Of a stretch of 36,467 nucleotides of DNA, positions 1 to 7,796 are shown piece by piece. Below the pieces are notes generated by a model, which saw nothing but the letters and a program-made list of their open reading frames with translations, was not told the origin of the DNA and did no database searches. The stretch is from Actinomycetota bacterium (GTDB lineage Bacteria; Actinomycetota; UBA4738; HRBIN12), in contig JBBECT010000003.1 in assembly GCA_040881665.1 (NCBI GenBank), forward strand, positions 1 to 36,467, read 5' to 3'. The position numbers were made by a program, and so were the translations under genes. Each line of letters begins with the position of its first letter. Position 1 is the stretch's first letter.

Positions 1-1
1 C

Positions 2-61
2 GCGATCCGCGAGGGCGGTCGCACCGTCGGTGCCGGACGCGTCACGAAGATCCTGACCTAG
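2..61 (+). CDS. tuf: Elongation factor Tu, C-terminal end (partial)
   Basis: The first bases encode [19 protein letters not shown] followed by a TAG stop. This is the conserved C-terminal strand of translation elongation factor Tu ([14 protein letters not shown]), the GTPase that delivers aminoacyl-tRNA to the ribosome. Only 19 residues lie in the window; the rest is upstream. rpmG follows 13 bases later in the same direction, as in many actinobacterial genomes where tuf precedes the rpmG-secE-nusG region. The motif is short but highly diagnostic. Confidence 0.88.
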   Translation, partial: AIREGGRTVGAGRVTKILT

Positions 62-74
62 TCCGAGGAGACCG

Positions 75-239
75 ATGGCCAAGAGCGACAACCGCCCGAA
101 GATCACGCTCGCCTGCACGCAGTGCAAGCGCCGCAACTACAACACGGTCAAGAACCGCGTGAACGATCGCGACCGACTCGAGATGAAGAAGTACTGCCGC
201 TGGTGCCGCACGCACACGATTCACCGCGAAACGCGCTGA
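75..239 (+). CDS. rpmG: 50S ribosomal protein L33
   Basis: A 54-residue basic protein of the large ribosomal subunit. It starts [22 protein letters not shown] and ends HTIHRETR. Two CxxC pairs (CTQC at residues 14-17 and CRWC at 41-44) make it the zinc-binding form of L33. A GAGGAG ribosome-binding site lies just upstream (about 64-69). The length is normal for the family. It sits between tuf and the MaoC dehydratase/tRNA-Trp/secE region, the usual actinobacterial place for rpmG. Its stop codon lies inside the first unit of a 16-bp tandem repeat (see 235-282). Confidence 0.96.
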   Translation: MAKSDNRPKITLACTQCKRRNYNTVKNRVNDRDRLEMKKYCRWCRTHTIHRETR

Positions 240-282
240 CCACCCTGCGCGCTGACCACCCTGCGCGCTGACCACCCTGCCC
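235..282. repeat. Three 16-bp tandem repeats over the rpmG stop codon
   Basis: The 16-mer GCTGACCACCCTGCGC occurs at 235-250 and 251-266, and again at 267-282 with one difference (CC instead of GC at its end). The TGA stop of rpmG (237-239) is in the first unit, so each unit repeats the end of the gene in the same form. The repeat lies between rpmG and the convergent response regulator. It looks like a slippage duplication; no hairpin is evident. Confidence 0.85.
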
Positions 283-291
283 GGGAGGCCG

Positions 292-1104
292 TCAGTCCGG
301 CTTCGTGTTCGCGCCGTCGGAGAGGTCGATCATCTCCTCGGACGTGCCCTCGATCGCTCCGTGCCGAAGCGCCAGCACCACCGCGTCGAGCTTGGAGTGC
401 ACCTTCAGCTTCGTGAGCACGTTCTGCACGTGGGTGCGCAATGTGTTCGGGCTCATCCCGAGCGTGGCCGAGAGCTTCTCGCTCGACAGCCCGGCGGCGG
501 TGAGCTCGAGGATCTCGATCTCTCGCGGCGTGAGCCGTTCGAGCCGCTGTTCGATCGAGGCGTCCTGCTGGCGGCGGTGGCGCAGCTTGCGCAGGCTCTC
601 TTCGACCCGGTCCTCGTCGAGCAGTTCCTCGCCGGCGTGGGCCTTGCGAACGGCGCCGGCGAGATCGAGGACGGCCTCGGTCTTCGGCAAGCACCCATCG
701 GCACCCGCCTGAACCGCCCGGCCGACCGTGAGGTCTCCGAGCTCGCCGGTGAGCACGATCACCGCGGTCTCGGGCTCGGCCTCCTTGATGCGGCGGGTGG
801 CCTCGATGCCGTCCATGCCCGGCATCGTCACGTCCATGAGGACGACGTCGGGGTGCAGCTCGTCGGAAGCGGCCACGGCCGCCGCGCCGTCGGTGACGAC
901 CTCGACGACCGTGAGGTCGCGTTCTTTGCCGAGGGCCATGCCGAGGGCTTCACCGAACGTGCGCTGATCATCGACGATCAGCACGCGGATCTCGCCCTTC
1001 CCGTTGGAGCTCGCGCGTGTGCCCGAGCCCGTGCCGGAACCGGCAGCCGATCCGTGGTCCCCCCTCGACGCGGCGCGCTTCCCGTCGGGAGCGGTGCGGG
1101 CCAT
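292..1104 (-). CDS. NarL/FixJ-family response regulator (receiver + LuxR HTH)
   Basis: A 270-residue two-component response regulator that should bind DNA when phosphorylated. Residues 1-38 are a low-complexity Gly/Ser/Arg tail. The receiver domain (about 39-160) has the acidic pair in VLIVDDQ, the phospho-acceptor Asp91 (VVLMDVTMPGMDG), Thr119 and Lys141 (CLPKTE). A LuxR-type helix-turn-helix follows at about 191-250 (LTPREIEILELTAAGLSSEKLSATLGMSPNTLRTHVQNVLTKL). The start is set at the Met opening MARTAPDGKR; an upstream in-frame start at 1200 would add a poorly supported 32 residues. No histidine kinase is adjacent, so it is an orphan here. It points against rpmG and away from the dehydratase genes, whose promoter region it borders. 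Its target genes are unknown. Confidence 0.9.
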   Translation of the reverse strand: MARTAPDGKRAASRGDHGSAAGSGTGSGTRASSNGKGEIRVLIVDDQRTFGEALGMALGKERDLTVVEVVTDGAAAVAASDELHPDVVLMDVTMPGMDGIEATRRIKEAEPETAVIVLTGELGDLTVGRAVQAGADGCLPKTEAVLDLAGAVRKAHAGEELLDEDRVEESLRKLRHRRQQDASIEQRLERLTPREIEILELTAAGLSSEKLSATLGMSPNTLRTHVQNVLTKLKVHSKLDAVVLALRHGAIEGTSEEMIDLSDGANTKPD

Positions 1105-1238
1105 GTCGGGTCGAATCGTAGGCCGGTGGGACGCCGCGGTCACGTACCCTCTTCTCCCTATTTCCTGGTGGGGCGCACGGGTGAAGGCCGATATCCCCAC
1201 GTCGCCGCCTACGGCGCCCCGCAGCTAGGATGCCGCGG

Positions 1239-1646
1239 ATGAACGCCGGCGCCGAGGGGAAGACCTACCCGCCCGTGACCCTGGTGGTCGACCCCGCCAG
1301 GGTTGAGCACTTCGCGCACTCCGTGGGAGCCGCCGGGCTGCCCGGTGTGCCGCCCACGTTCGCGACGGCGGGGGAATTCACCGCGTTCCCCGACATCGTC
1401 GACGACCCGGAGCTGGGTCTGCATTTCGCGCGCGTCCTCCACGGGGAGCAGGAGTACGAATGGTTCCGCCCGTTCGTCCCCGGCGAGACGATCACGATCA
1501 CCTCCCACATCGCGCAGATCCGGCAGCGAGGGCCGCTCGGGTTCTGCACGATCGAGTCGGAGCTGCGCGACGAGGCCGGCGAGCTCGTCGTCCGCGCGGT
1601 CTGCACGTTCCTCGAGCGAGGGGAACCGGAAGGCGCGAACGCATGA
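1239..1646 (+). CDS. MaoC-fold dehydratase, HadA-like (N-terminal FAS1-like type)
   Basis: A 135-residue hot-dog-fold protein like the N-terminal MaoC dehydratase (FAS1_DH) family. Known relatives such as mycobacterial HadA/HadC pair with a catalytic MaoC subunit to dehydrate 3-hydroxyacyl thioesters. Visible support is the pattern of an early PPTFAT segment, LHGEQEYEWFRPFVPGETITI, and a closing strand LVVRAVCTFLER; it lacks the catalytic Asp/His motif found in the next gene. The start may be 1239 or 1230: a TAGGAT -10-like element at 1226-1231 would favour a leaderless message from 1239. The stop overlaps the ATG of the next gene (ATGA). The rpmG-hadAB-tRNA-Trp context supports a HadA-type role. 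The substrate cannot be read from the sequence. Confidence 0.85.
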   Translation: MNAGAEGKTYPPVTLVVDPARVEHFAHSVGAAGLPGVPPTFATAGEFTAFPDIVDDPELGLHFARVLHGEQEYEWFRPFVPGETITITSHIAQIRQRGPLGFCTIESELRDEAGELVVRAVCTFLERGEPEGANA

Positions 1647-2110
1647 CGCAGCGGCAGCAGGAACGAGACGCCGAACGCGCCCGGCGGCGACGGCCCTTTG
1701 AAGACGTGGCCGTGGACGACGTGCTCCCCGAGCTGTCGTGGACGATCACGCGCGAGCAGATCCGCGAGTACGCGGAAGCCTCGGGCGACGACAACGCGCT
1801 GCACCTGGACGACGATGTCGCACGCGCCGTGGGCATCGATGGCGTGATCGCCCACGGCATGCTGACGATGGGGATCCTCGCGTCGTGCATCGTGGGGTGG
1901 GCCGGAGACGAGGGTGCGCTCGTCAAGCTGAAGTCGCCGTTCCGGGCGACCGTTGCGCCGGGGGAGACGGTGGTGGCCGGAGGTCGGGTCCGCTCGCTCC
2001 ATCCGGAGGAGCGGACGGCCAAGTTGGAGATCTGGGTGCGTTCCGAGCGTGCCGACGGGAGCATCGGGGATCCGATCCGCCGCAGCGAGGCGCTGGTCCG
2101 TCTCGGCTAG
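1643..2110 (+). CDS. MaoC-fold dehydratase, HadB-like catalytic subunit
   Basis: A 155-residue hydratase/dehydratase with the (R)-hydratase signature YAEASGDDNALHLDDDVARAVG at about residues 43-64, carrying the catalytic Asp and His, followed by GVIAHGMLTMG. Proteins of this family add or remove water at 2-enoyl thioesters. Its ATG overlaps the TGA of the HadA-like gene by four bases, which indicates translational coupling and a heterodimer, as known for mycobacterial HadAB. The first ~18 residues are highly charged (RQQERDAERARRRR) and atypical. A third hadC-like gene is not present. Fatty-acid elongation or beta-oxidation-type dehydration is inferred, not shown. Confidence 0.88.
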   Translation: MTQRQQERDAERARRRRPFEDVAVDDVLPELSWTITREQIREYAEASGDDNALHLDDDVARAVGIDGVIAHGMLTMGILASCIVGWAGDEGALVKLKSPFRATVAPGETVVAGGRVRSLHPEERTAKLEIWVRSERADGSIGDPIRRSEALVRLG

Positions 2111-2127
2111 GTGCCGCGGCGGCGGCC

Positions 2128-2255
2128 GTCAGCCGCCTTACGACTTGTAGGAGCTGTTCCTCGCCGGAAACCGTCAGCTGCCTGACCGATCGTCAGGGAG
2201 TTGACGCGATCGCCGCGCACACGCCCCCGCTCAGTCGTCAGGGAGTTGACGCGAT
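2128..2255. repeat. Four-arm interspersed repeat, copy A
   Basis: Four related ~18-nt arms occur between convergent genes. Arms 1 and 2 (2128-2145, 2172-2189) begin GTCAGC and read GTCAGC.GCCTKACSA. Arms 3 and 4 (2190-2210 and 2235-2255) are in the opposite orientation and read TCGTCAGGGAGTTGACGCGAT. Successive like-oriented arms are 44 and 45 nt apart. Arms 2 and 3 are adjacent and can pair as a 14-bp stem with two mismatches. The same layout recurs at 31327-31454. It could act as a bidirectional terminator here, or be a BIME-like mobile repeat. Confidence 0.8.
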
Positions 2256-2261
2256 CGCCGG

Positions 2262-3935
2262 TCAGGGCAGCTCGATCTGGTCCCCGCGCGGATCGCCGGC
2301 CAACCCACCGACCGCCGCGCCTCCCGCCGTTTGGCGGCCGATCGAAGCCAGCGCGTGCATCGCCTCGCCCATCCGCTCGATCGCGGTCTGGACGGTATCC
2401 ATGTCCCGGCCCGAGTCCTTCTGCACCTTCGCGGCGACCGCGTCGACCCTGCGGGCCAGCACGTCGTTCGAACGCACGAGCGACTCGGCGATCGTCTGGG
2501 TCTCCCGATGCAGCTGCTCCGCGAGGATCCCGAACTGTCGTTCGAGGACCCCCATCATCTCGCCGGCCATCGTCGCCTGCAGCTCCTTGACCGCCCGCAG
2601 CGTCTGGCGGGGATGGTCGGACTCCACCTCGCGCTGCTGGTGTTCGCTCACCTCGGCCAGCCGTATCGCGATCGCCTGGTTGTCCGAGCGGATCATCTTC
2701 GCGAGCGCACCGATCCGCTGATCGATCGTTCGCGCGATCGATTCGTCGGCCTCGCCCTGCATCCGTTCGAACGCGGTGCGGGCTCGGTCGATCGAGTCGG
2801 CGCTCTCGGCCATCCGCTCGGTGGTCGCGTCCATCCGTCCGGCGATCGCGGTGTCCACGGCTTCCGCCGCCTGTTGACCGACCGTCGACAGCTGCCCGTT
2901 GATCGCTCCGCGCAGGTCCACGACCGCGGTGTCGACGGCCTGCTGAACGCGGGCGAGCCGCTCGTCGAGCAAGCGCCCCATGTGCTCGTCCTGCGCCGCG
3001 GCGCTCTCGACCAACCGGTCGCGCAGTTTCTCCGAGTCCGACCGGACGAGCTGGGCGAGCCCCATCACCCGGGTGTCGAGCAGCTGGCCCACCCAGTGCT
3101 GATGGCTCGCGAGGGCGTCGGACAGGGTGCGGGCCTCCATCCCCAGCCGCTCGTAGATCATCCCGATCTGTTCGCCGAGCGTGCCGCTCAGCTGCATGCT
3201 GATCCGGTCCGCGAGCTGATCGTCGCGCGCGGTGACCCGTTCCATGTGGCCTTCGACCCGCTGGGCGAGCCGGCCGATCGACTCCACGCCTTCGGTGACG
3301 TAGCCCTGCATGCCCTCGACGACGCGGCGCGTTTCGGAGGTCACGAGCTCGCCGTGCTCGCGCACCTGGCTGCCGATGCTCTCCATGAGCGCGCGATCGC
3401 GTTCCTGGATGTACTGCATCGTCGTCGAGATGTGGGCCTCGACCTGGGTGAGGCGATCGCGCAGGTCCTCCGCGCCGACGATCGCCGGCGCCTGGGCGAT
3501 CGTGCTCAGCGACCGCGCACCCTCGGCCAGCAGGTCGCGCAGCTCGCCGTTCTCGTCGGCGACACGGCGCAGTTCGCCCTCGAGGCGTTCGGTGCGCATC
3601 GACAGCTGCTGGAACCGTTCGTCGCTCGTGGCGATCAAGCCGCGGACGGCCTGATCTCGGGAGACGAACTCGAGGATCCGCTGCTGCGGGTCGGACACGT
3701 CGGCGCCACCTTGACGCCACATCTCGGCGGCGATCTCCTGCATCAGGGTGGCCGCGGAGGACTGCAGGGCCAGCAGGCCCTCGTCCAAACGCTGTTCGAG
3801 CACCTCTCGGTACTCGGCCAGGGCCTGTTCGATCCGGTCTTCGGTGTCGCTGCTGCTGCGGCCGAAGAGGGGACGGCGTTTGGCCGATCCACTCCCCTCC
3901 GGGGGGTAGTCCGTGCTCTGCATGCGCGCTCGCAT
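2262..3935 (-). CDS. Long coiled-coil protein of unknown function
   Basis: A 557-residue, very hydrophilic protein that is almost wholly predicted helix and coiled coil from about residue 30 to 530. Regularly spaced aliphatic residues sit between Glu/Arg/Asp/Gln-rich stretches (for example SADSIDRARTAFERM and TIDQRIGALAKMI). No Cys, signal peptide, membrane segment or catalytic motif is seen. The C-terminus is a Gly/Ala-rich tail ending GDQIELP. It resembles apolipoprotein-like or filament-forming coiled-coil proteins in composition only. The start is uncertain: ATG at 3935 or 3923 are both plausible, and an in-frame reading extends further to 4070. A CATAGAAT -10-like element lies about 30 nt upstream. 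It is followed on its 3' side by repeat copy A and lies downstream of an O-antigen-ligase-like gene on the same strand. Function is not assigned. Confidence 0.85.
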   Translation of the reverse strand: MRARMQSTDYPPEGSGSAKRRPLFGRSSSDTEDRIEQALAEYREVLEQRLDEGLLALQSSAATLMQEIAAEMWRQGGADVSDPQQRILEFVSRDQAVRGLIATSDERFQQLSMRTERLEGELRRVADENGELRDLLAEGARSLSTIAQAPAIVGAEDLRDRLTQVEAHISTTMQYIQERDRALMESIGSQVREHGELVTSETRRVVEGMQGYVTEGVESIGRLAQRVEGHMERVTARDDQLADRISMQLSGTLGEQIGMIYERLGMEARTLSDALASHQHWVGQLLDTRVMGLAQLVRSDSEKLRDRLVESAAAQDEHMGRLLDERLARVQQAVDTAVVDLRGAINGQLSTVGQQAAEAVDTAIAGRMDATTERMAESADSIDRARTAFERMQGEADESIARTIDQRIGALAKMIRSDNQAIAIRLAEVSEHQQREVESDHPRQTLRAVKELQATMAGEMMGVLERQFGILAEQLHRETQTIAESLVRSNDVLARRVDAVAAKVQKDSGRDMDTVQTAIERMGEAMHALASIGRQTAGGAAVGGLAGDPRGDQIELP

Positions 3936-4032
3936 TCCGGGGCCGGTGCGGAGCGTCGTTCTCGCCGATTCTATGGGCACGAATGCCCGGCTCCTCGTAG
4001 GAGCGCGCACAGATTGGGCAGCGGCGGATCGC

Positions 4033-5661
4033 CTACGGGATCCCCGATACCTCGCCGCGACCGACGACATCGGGATCGGGAAGGATCGCCGCGTCGCCGG
4101 GGAAGACCTCGAGCTGGGACAGCAGCCATCCGCGCGCCGCCCCGAAGTCCTCCATCAGCCCTTCCGCGTCCGCCGCCGCGGGGCGGACGCGTGGGTCCCA
4201 TCCGCGATCGTCGACGAGGTCGTCGATCAGTTCGCGCGCCTCCTCGTCGGTCCCCGGGACCTGCCTGCTCCGAGCGTCGAGGGCCAGGTCCCGCAGCAGT
4301 TCCATCCCCGCCGTGACCCGCCATGGCTGCAGCGCGAGCGAGGTGCGCAGCGCGGGCTGATCCTCGTATCGCGCTCCCCACCGCTCGTAGGCGGACGCGG
4401 CGAACGTCAGCGCCGCCAGCCCGAGCCCCGCGATCAGCACGATCCCGGTCGACGCGTACGCGACGCGGGTCCACCGGCGTGAGGCGGGCGCCTCTCGCGC
4501 GCCCGCTCCGGCCGCGCCGGCGAACAGGAACAGCAACGGCGTCACCGAGAGGTTGAACGGCTCGAACAGACAGAACACCGCGAAGACCGTGACGGTGCCG
4601 ATCACCCACGCGGCATCGCGCGACGCGCGGAGCCCGCGCGAGACGACGATCACGACGAGCCACCCGAGCGCGAGGAGCCCGAGGATCCCCGACTGCGACG
4701 CGGTCTGGATCACGAGGTTGTGCGCCTCGTCCCAAGCGATCCCCGCGGTGTCGATCTGCTCGGCCGTCGCGTTCGCCCGGTAGCCGCTCAGCGTCGTTCC
4801 CGGACCCCATCCGAGCACCGGCCGATCGAGCCAGGCGCGCGTGTGGACCTCGAACGCCGTGAGCCGCCCCGTGTCGCTCCCGAAGCTGGTCACCTGCGCC
4901 ACGGGGGAGACCGTCGCGCCCTCGGGGAGCACGGGTTCGGCGAGCGCCCAGCCCGCCAGGATCGCCACGATGCCGCCGGCCAACAGCGCCGCCCGCCGGC
5001 GGTCGACGCGCGCCCACCACAATGTCGCCACGACCGCCACGATCGGGAGCAGCCAGGCGACCCGCTCCCCTCCGGCGGAGATCCCGGAGACGAGGACGAC
5101 GATCGATACGGCTCGCCGCAGCGGCGACAGCTCCCGCACCAGCGCGACGGCGATCGCGCCCGCGATCACGGCGCCGGCGAACACGGGGTTGCCGACCGTG
5201 CCCCCACGGAAGTCGAGATCGGTCACGCCGGCCTCGATCACGTCCGGCGCGAGGCGCCACACGAGGGTGATCGCCCCCACGATCAGGCCCGTCCACAGGA
5301 GCCACCCGCCGACCCGCTCGATCGTCTCGCGGGTCAGGCTCGCGCCGGCGACCACGAGCACGGCGCAACAGGCGAACAAGCCCAGACCGGTCAGGGGGCC
5401 CTCCAACCCGGTCAGGGAACGCTGCGGGTCGACCCCGAGCACGGCAGCGAGGGCCGTGACCCCGAACCACGCGCCGGCCGCGAGGGCCAGGCGGCGGTCC
5501 GCCGGGGCTGCTCCGAGCCAGATCAGCAGCGTGCCCAAGCTCAGCAGCAGCAGCTTCGGATCCGCGAACGGAGAGGTGGTGAAGGGGGTGAAGGCCAGCG
5601 GCACGGCCACCACGACCAGGAACAGCCCGGCGTCGAGGGCTTGCGGCCGCCGGGGGTGCAT
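4033..5661 (-). CDS. O-antigen ligase/polymerase (WaaL/Wzy_C-type) membrane protein
   Basis: A 542-residue multipass membrane protein with about a dozen hydrophobic segments in residues 1-430 and a soluble C-terminal tail of about 120 residues. The family signature is present: GWGPGTTLSGY, then DEAHNLVIQTASQSGILGL, the His-Asn element typical of the Wzy_C/O-antigen ligase domain. Such enzymes transfer or polymerise undecaprenyl-linked glycans on the outer face of the membrane. The start is set at the ATG opening MHPRRPQALDAG; GTG codons at 5706, 5694 and 5679 are in frame. A GATACT box at about 5683-5688 on the same strand would place transcription start close to the ATG. Its gene is divergent from tRNA-Trp. 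Substrate is unknown, and it is separate from the main polysaccharide locus 12 kb away. Confidence 0.85.
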   Translation of the reverse strand: MHPRRPQALDAGLFLVVVAVPLAFTPFTTSPFADPKLLLLSLGTLLIWLGAAPADRRLALAAGAWFGVTALAAVLGVDPQRSLTGLEGPLTGLGLFACCAVLVVAGASLTRETIERVGGWLLWTGLIVGAITLVWRLAPDVIEAGVTDLDFRGGTVGNPVFAGAVIAGAIAVALVRELSPLRRAVSIVVLVSGISAGGERVAWLLPIVAVVATLWWARVDRRRAALLAGGIVAILAGWALAEPVLPEGATVSPVAQVTSFGSDTGRLTAFEVHTRAWLDRPVLGWGPGTTLSGYRANATAEQIDTAGIAWDEAHNLVIQTASQSGILGLLALGWLVVIVVSRGLRASRDAAWVIGTVTVFAVFCLFEPFNLSVTPLLFLFAGAAGAGAREAPASRRWTRVAYASTGIVLIAGLGLAALTFAASAYERWGARYEDQPALRTSLALQPWRVTAGMELLRDLALDARSRQVPGTDEEARELIDDLVDDRGWDPRVRPAAADAEGLMEDFGAARGWLLSQLEVFPGDAAILPDPDVVGRGEVSGIP

Positions 5662-5745
5662 CGGCGCCCGGGCATCCACGGCGCGTAGTATCACACGGGT
5701 CCCCACCGACCTCGGACATCGGCGCAGGTGGGGGACCAGGTTCCT

Positions 5746-5775
5746 TTGCCGGGCTCTCGGACCGGGCCATATACT
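5746..5775 (+). promoter_or_regulatory. Promoter for tRNA-Trp/secE/nusG
   Basis: TTGCCG at 5746-5751 and TATACT at 5770-5775 are separated by 18 nt, a good match to the housekeeping sigma factor consensus. Transcription would begin about 35 nt before the mature tRNA. GCTCTC (5753-5758) and GAGAGC (5776-5781) form an inverted repeat around the -10 box, which may be an operator or chance. Confidence 0.7.
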
Positions 5776-5815
5776 GAGAGCTCGGCATGACCCCCGATCC
5801 GACCGGGTCTTTCGA

Positions 5816-5889
5816 AGGGGCGTAGCTCAACCTGGTAGAGCACCGGTCTCCAAAACCGGCGGTTGGGGGTTCGAGTCCCTCCGCCCCTG
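5816..5889 (+). tRNA. tRNA-Trp (CCA anticodon)
   Basis: A complete cloverleaf can be drawn. The acceptor stem AGGGGCG (5816-5822) pairs with CGCCCCT (5882-5888). The D stem is GCTC/GAGC and the anticodon stem is CCGGT/ACCGG, with loop CTCCAAA giving anticodon CCA at 5850-5852. The T arm contains GGTTCGAGTCC. The discriminator base is G5889. The 3' CCA is not encoded, so it must be added after transcription. secE begins 13 nt downstream, the conserved actinobacterial arrangement. Confidence 0.97.
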
Positions 5890-5901
5890 CAAGGGAGCAC
5901 C

Positions 5902-6198
5902 ATGAGCAACCGGGAGACGAAGCGAGCGATGGCGCGACAGAAGTCGCGCGGTGGCACCGAGCGCTCCCAGGCGGTCGCCCAGCAACGTCGCACGCAGCAG
6001 GAACAGAAGCGCAAGCGCACCGGCGCGCGCCAGTTCCTCAAGGAGGTTCGCCAGGAGCTCAAGAAGGTCAACTGGCCCACCCGGCCCGAGACGATCAGCT
6101 ACACGATCGTCGTGTTGATCTCCGTGGTCGTCCTCACCTCGCTGGTGGCGGCCCTCGACTACATCTTCTCCGAGGCGATCCTCGGATTGTTCACCTAG
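5902..6198 (+). CDS. secE: Preprotein translocase subunit SecE
   Basis: A 98-residue inner-membrane subunit of the SecYEG protein-export channel. It has a long basic, Gln/Arg-rich N-terminus (residues 1-45), the SecE signature FLKEVRQELKKVNWPTRPE, and a single hydrophobic helix at about residues 68-92 (YTIVVLISVVVLTSLVAALDY). AAGGGAG (5891-5897) is the ribosome-binding site and overlaps the processed 3' flank of tRNA-Trp. It is cotranscribed with tRNA-Trp upstream and nusG downstream. Confidence 0.96.
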   Translation: MSNRETKRAMARQKSRGGTERSQAVAQQRRTQQEQKRKRTGARQFLKEVRQELKKVNWPTRPETISYTIVVLISVVVLTSLVAALDYIFSEAILGLFT

Positions 6199-6263
6199 GC
6201 ACGATCGGTCACGACGACAGCGCAGCCCACGCAGCCACCGACGCAGAGGACACGACGACCCGC

Positions 6264-7295
6264 ATGGACGACGAGCAGACCCGCACCGACGATGACACCG
6301 CTTCCGTGGCGACCGAGGTCACCGACCTCACCGCGCCGGGCGAGGTCGACGGCGATCCCGCGCAGGGGCCGGACGCCGACACCGAGTCCCAGGAGGTCGC
6401 CGACACCGCCGCGACGCGCGAGCCGCCCGTCGTTCCCGTCCGCGAGGAGTGGAGCGACGACGAGCCCAGCGAGCCGGCGTCCGCCGAGGTGACCGCGGTC
6501 CACGAGGTCAGTCAGACCACCGACGACGCGGTCGCCGACCTCGACGGGTTCGTCGAGCGATCCGAAGAGGCGGCCGGTGACAGCGAGACCGCCGAGGAAG
6601 ACGCCGACGCGGAGATCGCGGTGCCCGAAGCGGAGGCCGCACCCGCGACCCCGACGCCGAAGCCGAAGCCGAAGCCGAAGCCGAAGAAGAAGACGGCGAC
6701 GAAGGCCAAGCAGGACGCCGCGGCCGAAGCCGAGGCCGCGCCCGCCGCCGACCCCTTCAAGGGTCCCGGCGATTGGTACGTCGTGCACACCTACGCCGGC
6801 TACGAGAACAAGGTCAAGACGAACCTCAACTCGCGGATCCACACGATGCAGATGGAAGACAAGATCTTCGACGTCCACATCCCGATGGAGGACGTGATGG
6901 AGATCAAGGGCGGCAAGAAGCAGGTCGTCCAGAAGAAGGTCTTCCCGGGTTACCTGCTCGTGAAGATGCTCTACGACAACGACTCCTGGTACGTCGTGCG
7001 CAACACGCCCGGCGTGACCGGGTTCGTCTCCGCCGGCACGGGCACCAAGCCCACGCCGCTTTCCAAGCGCGAGGTCGAGAAGATCCTCGTGGTGAAGAAG
7101 GAGGAGACCAAGCCGCAGGTTCGCCTCGGCTTCGAAGAGGGCGACGTGGTGCGGATCATCTCCGGGCCGTTCGCCGACTTCAACGGAACGATCAACGAGA
7201 TCAATGCCGACCAGGCCAAGCTCAAGGTGCTCGTCAACATCTTCGACCGCGAAACACCGGTCGAGTTGTCGTTCGACCAGGTAGCGAAGGTCTAG
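6264..7295 (+). CDS. nusG: Transcription termination/antitermination factor NusG, with long acidic N-terminal extension
   Basis: A 343-residue protein. The C-terminal half is canonical NusG: an NGN domain from about residue 169 ([20 protein letters not shown] ... [11 protein letters not shown]) and a KOW domain at about 290-343 ([21 protein letters not shown]). It binds RNA polymerase and couples it to Rho or the ribosome. Residues 1-165 are a disordered, strongly acidic extension ending in a Pro-Lys tract ([15 protein letters not shown]) encoded by a hexamer repeat. Such extensions are known in actinobacterial NusG. GAGGAC at 6246-6251 is the best upstream Shine-Dalgarno-like element, though rather far from ATG 6264; no other in-frame start lies after the secE stop. 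It belongs to the secE-nusG-rplK-rplA unit. Confidence 0.96.
   Translation: MDDEQTRTDDDTASVATEVTDLTAPGEVDGDPAQGPDADTESQEVADTAATREPPVVPVREEWSDDEPSEPASAEVTAVHEVSQTTDDAVADLDGFVERSEEAAGDSETAEEDADAEIAVPEAEAAPATPTPKPKPKPKPKKKTATKAKQDAAAEAEAAPAADPFKGPGDWYVVHTYAGYENKVKTNLNSRIHTMQMEDKIFDVHIPMEDVMEIKGGKKQVVQKKVFPGYLLVKMLYDNDSWYVVRNTPGVTGFVSAGTGTKPTPLSKREVEKILVVKKEETKPQVRLGFEEGDVVRIISGPFADFNGTINEINADQAKLKVLVNIFDRETPVELSFDQVAKV
6656..6685 (+). repeat. Hexamer repeat (GCCGAA)5 inside nusG
   Basis: Five exact copies of GCCGAA run from 6656 to 6685 and encode the alternating Pro-Lys linker of NusG (the reading frame gives PKPKPK). The unit is a multiple of three, so copy-number change would lengthen or shorten the linker without a frameshift. 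Confidence 0.85.
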
Positions 7296-7361
7296 CCGGC
7301 TCGACCCGCGGGAGGTCGCGCGAACGCTGCGACCGCTGGTACCGCAGGAGGAGAACAGCAC

Positions 7362-7796
7362 ATGGCCCCACCCACCAAGCCCGTCATGGCCCTCGTCAAG
7401 CTCCAGATCCCGGCCGGCCAGGCCACCCCCGCTCCGCCCGTCGGTACCGCGCTGGGCCAGCACGGGGTGAACATCATGGACTTCTGCCGCCAGTACAACG
7501 AGGCGACCCAGCAGCAATCCGGCCAGATCATCCCGGTCGAGCTGACGATCTACGAGGATCGCTCGTTCTCGTTCATCACGAAGCAGCCGCCGGCCGCCGA
7601 GCTGATCAAGAAGGCCGCCGGCATCGAGTCCGGATCGGGCGAGCCGAACCGCGACAAGGTCGGCCGCCTGACGCAGGATCAAGTGCGCACGATCGCCGAG
7701 CAGAAGATGCCCGACCTGAACGCGAACGACGTCGAGATGGCGATGCGGATCATCGCGGGAACGGCGCGCAGCATGGGCGTGGAGGTGGACGCATGA
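7362..7796 (+). CDS. rplK: 50S ribosomal protein L11
   Basis: A 144-residue L11 of the GTPase-associated centre. It has the normal two-domain layout: an N-terminal domain starting [34 protein letters not shown] and a C-terminal rRNA-binding domain ([40 protein letters not shown]). A strong AGGAGGAG ribosome-binding site lies at 7346-7353, nine nt before the ATG. Its stop overlaps the rplA start (ATGA), indicating coupling. Confidence 0.97.
   Translation: MAPPTKPVMALVKLQIPAGQATPAPPVGTALGQHGVNIMDFCRQYNEATQQQSGQIIPVELTIYEDRSFSFITKQPPAAELIKKAAGIESGSGEPNRDKVGRLTQDQVRTIAEQKMPDLNANDVEMAMRIIAGTARSMGVEVDA

Noticed and set aside
2128-2255. CRISPR-like or attachment-site reading of the 44-nt periodic repeat
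   Set aside because: Only two like-oriented arms per half, with orientation reversed in the middle, no cas genes and no integrase; a dispersed palindromic repeat fits better.
2331-4316. A 661-codon plus-strand frame opposite the coiled-coil gene
   Set aside because: The minus-strand frame has the coherent coiled-coil pattern; the plus-strand product is His/Arg/Asp/Leu-rich noise and runs past the gene into the next one.
5816-5889. tRNA-Trp gene as an integration site for a genomic island
   Set aside because: No integrase gene and no repeated 3' tRNA end were found; the flanking genes are the normal conserved neighbours.
6195-7682. A 495-codon minus-strand frame opposite nusG and rplK
   Set aside because: Antisense shadow of two certain genes; composition (Leu/Gly/Arg/Val/Asp runs) reflects the complementary strand and no family motif is present.
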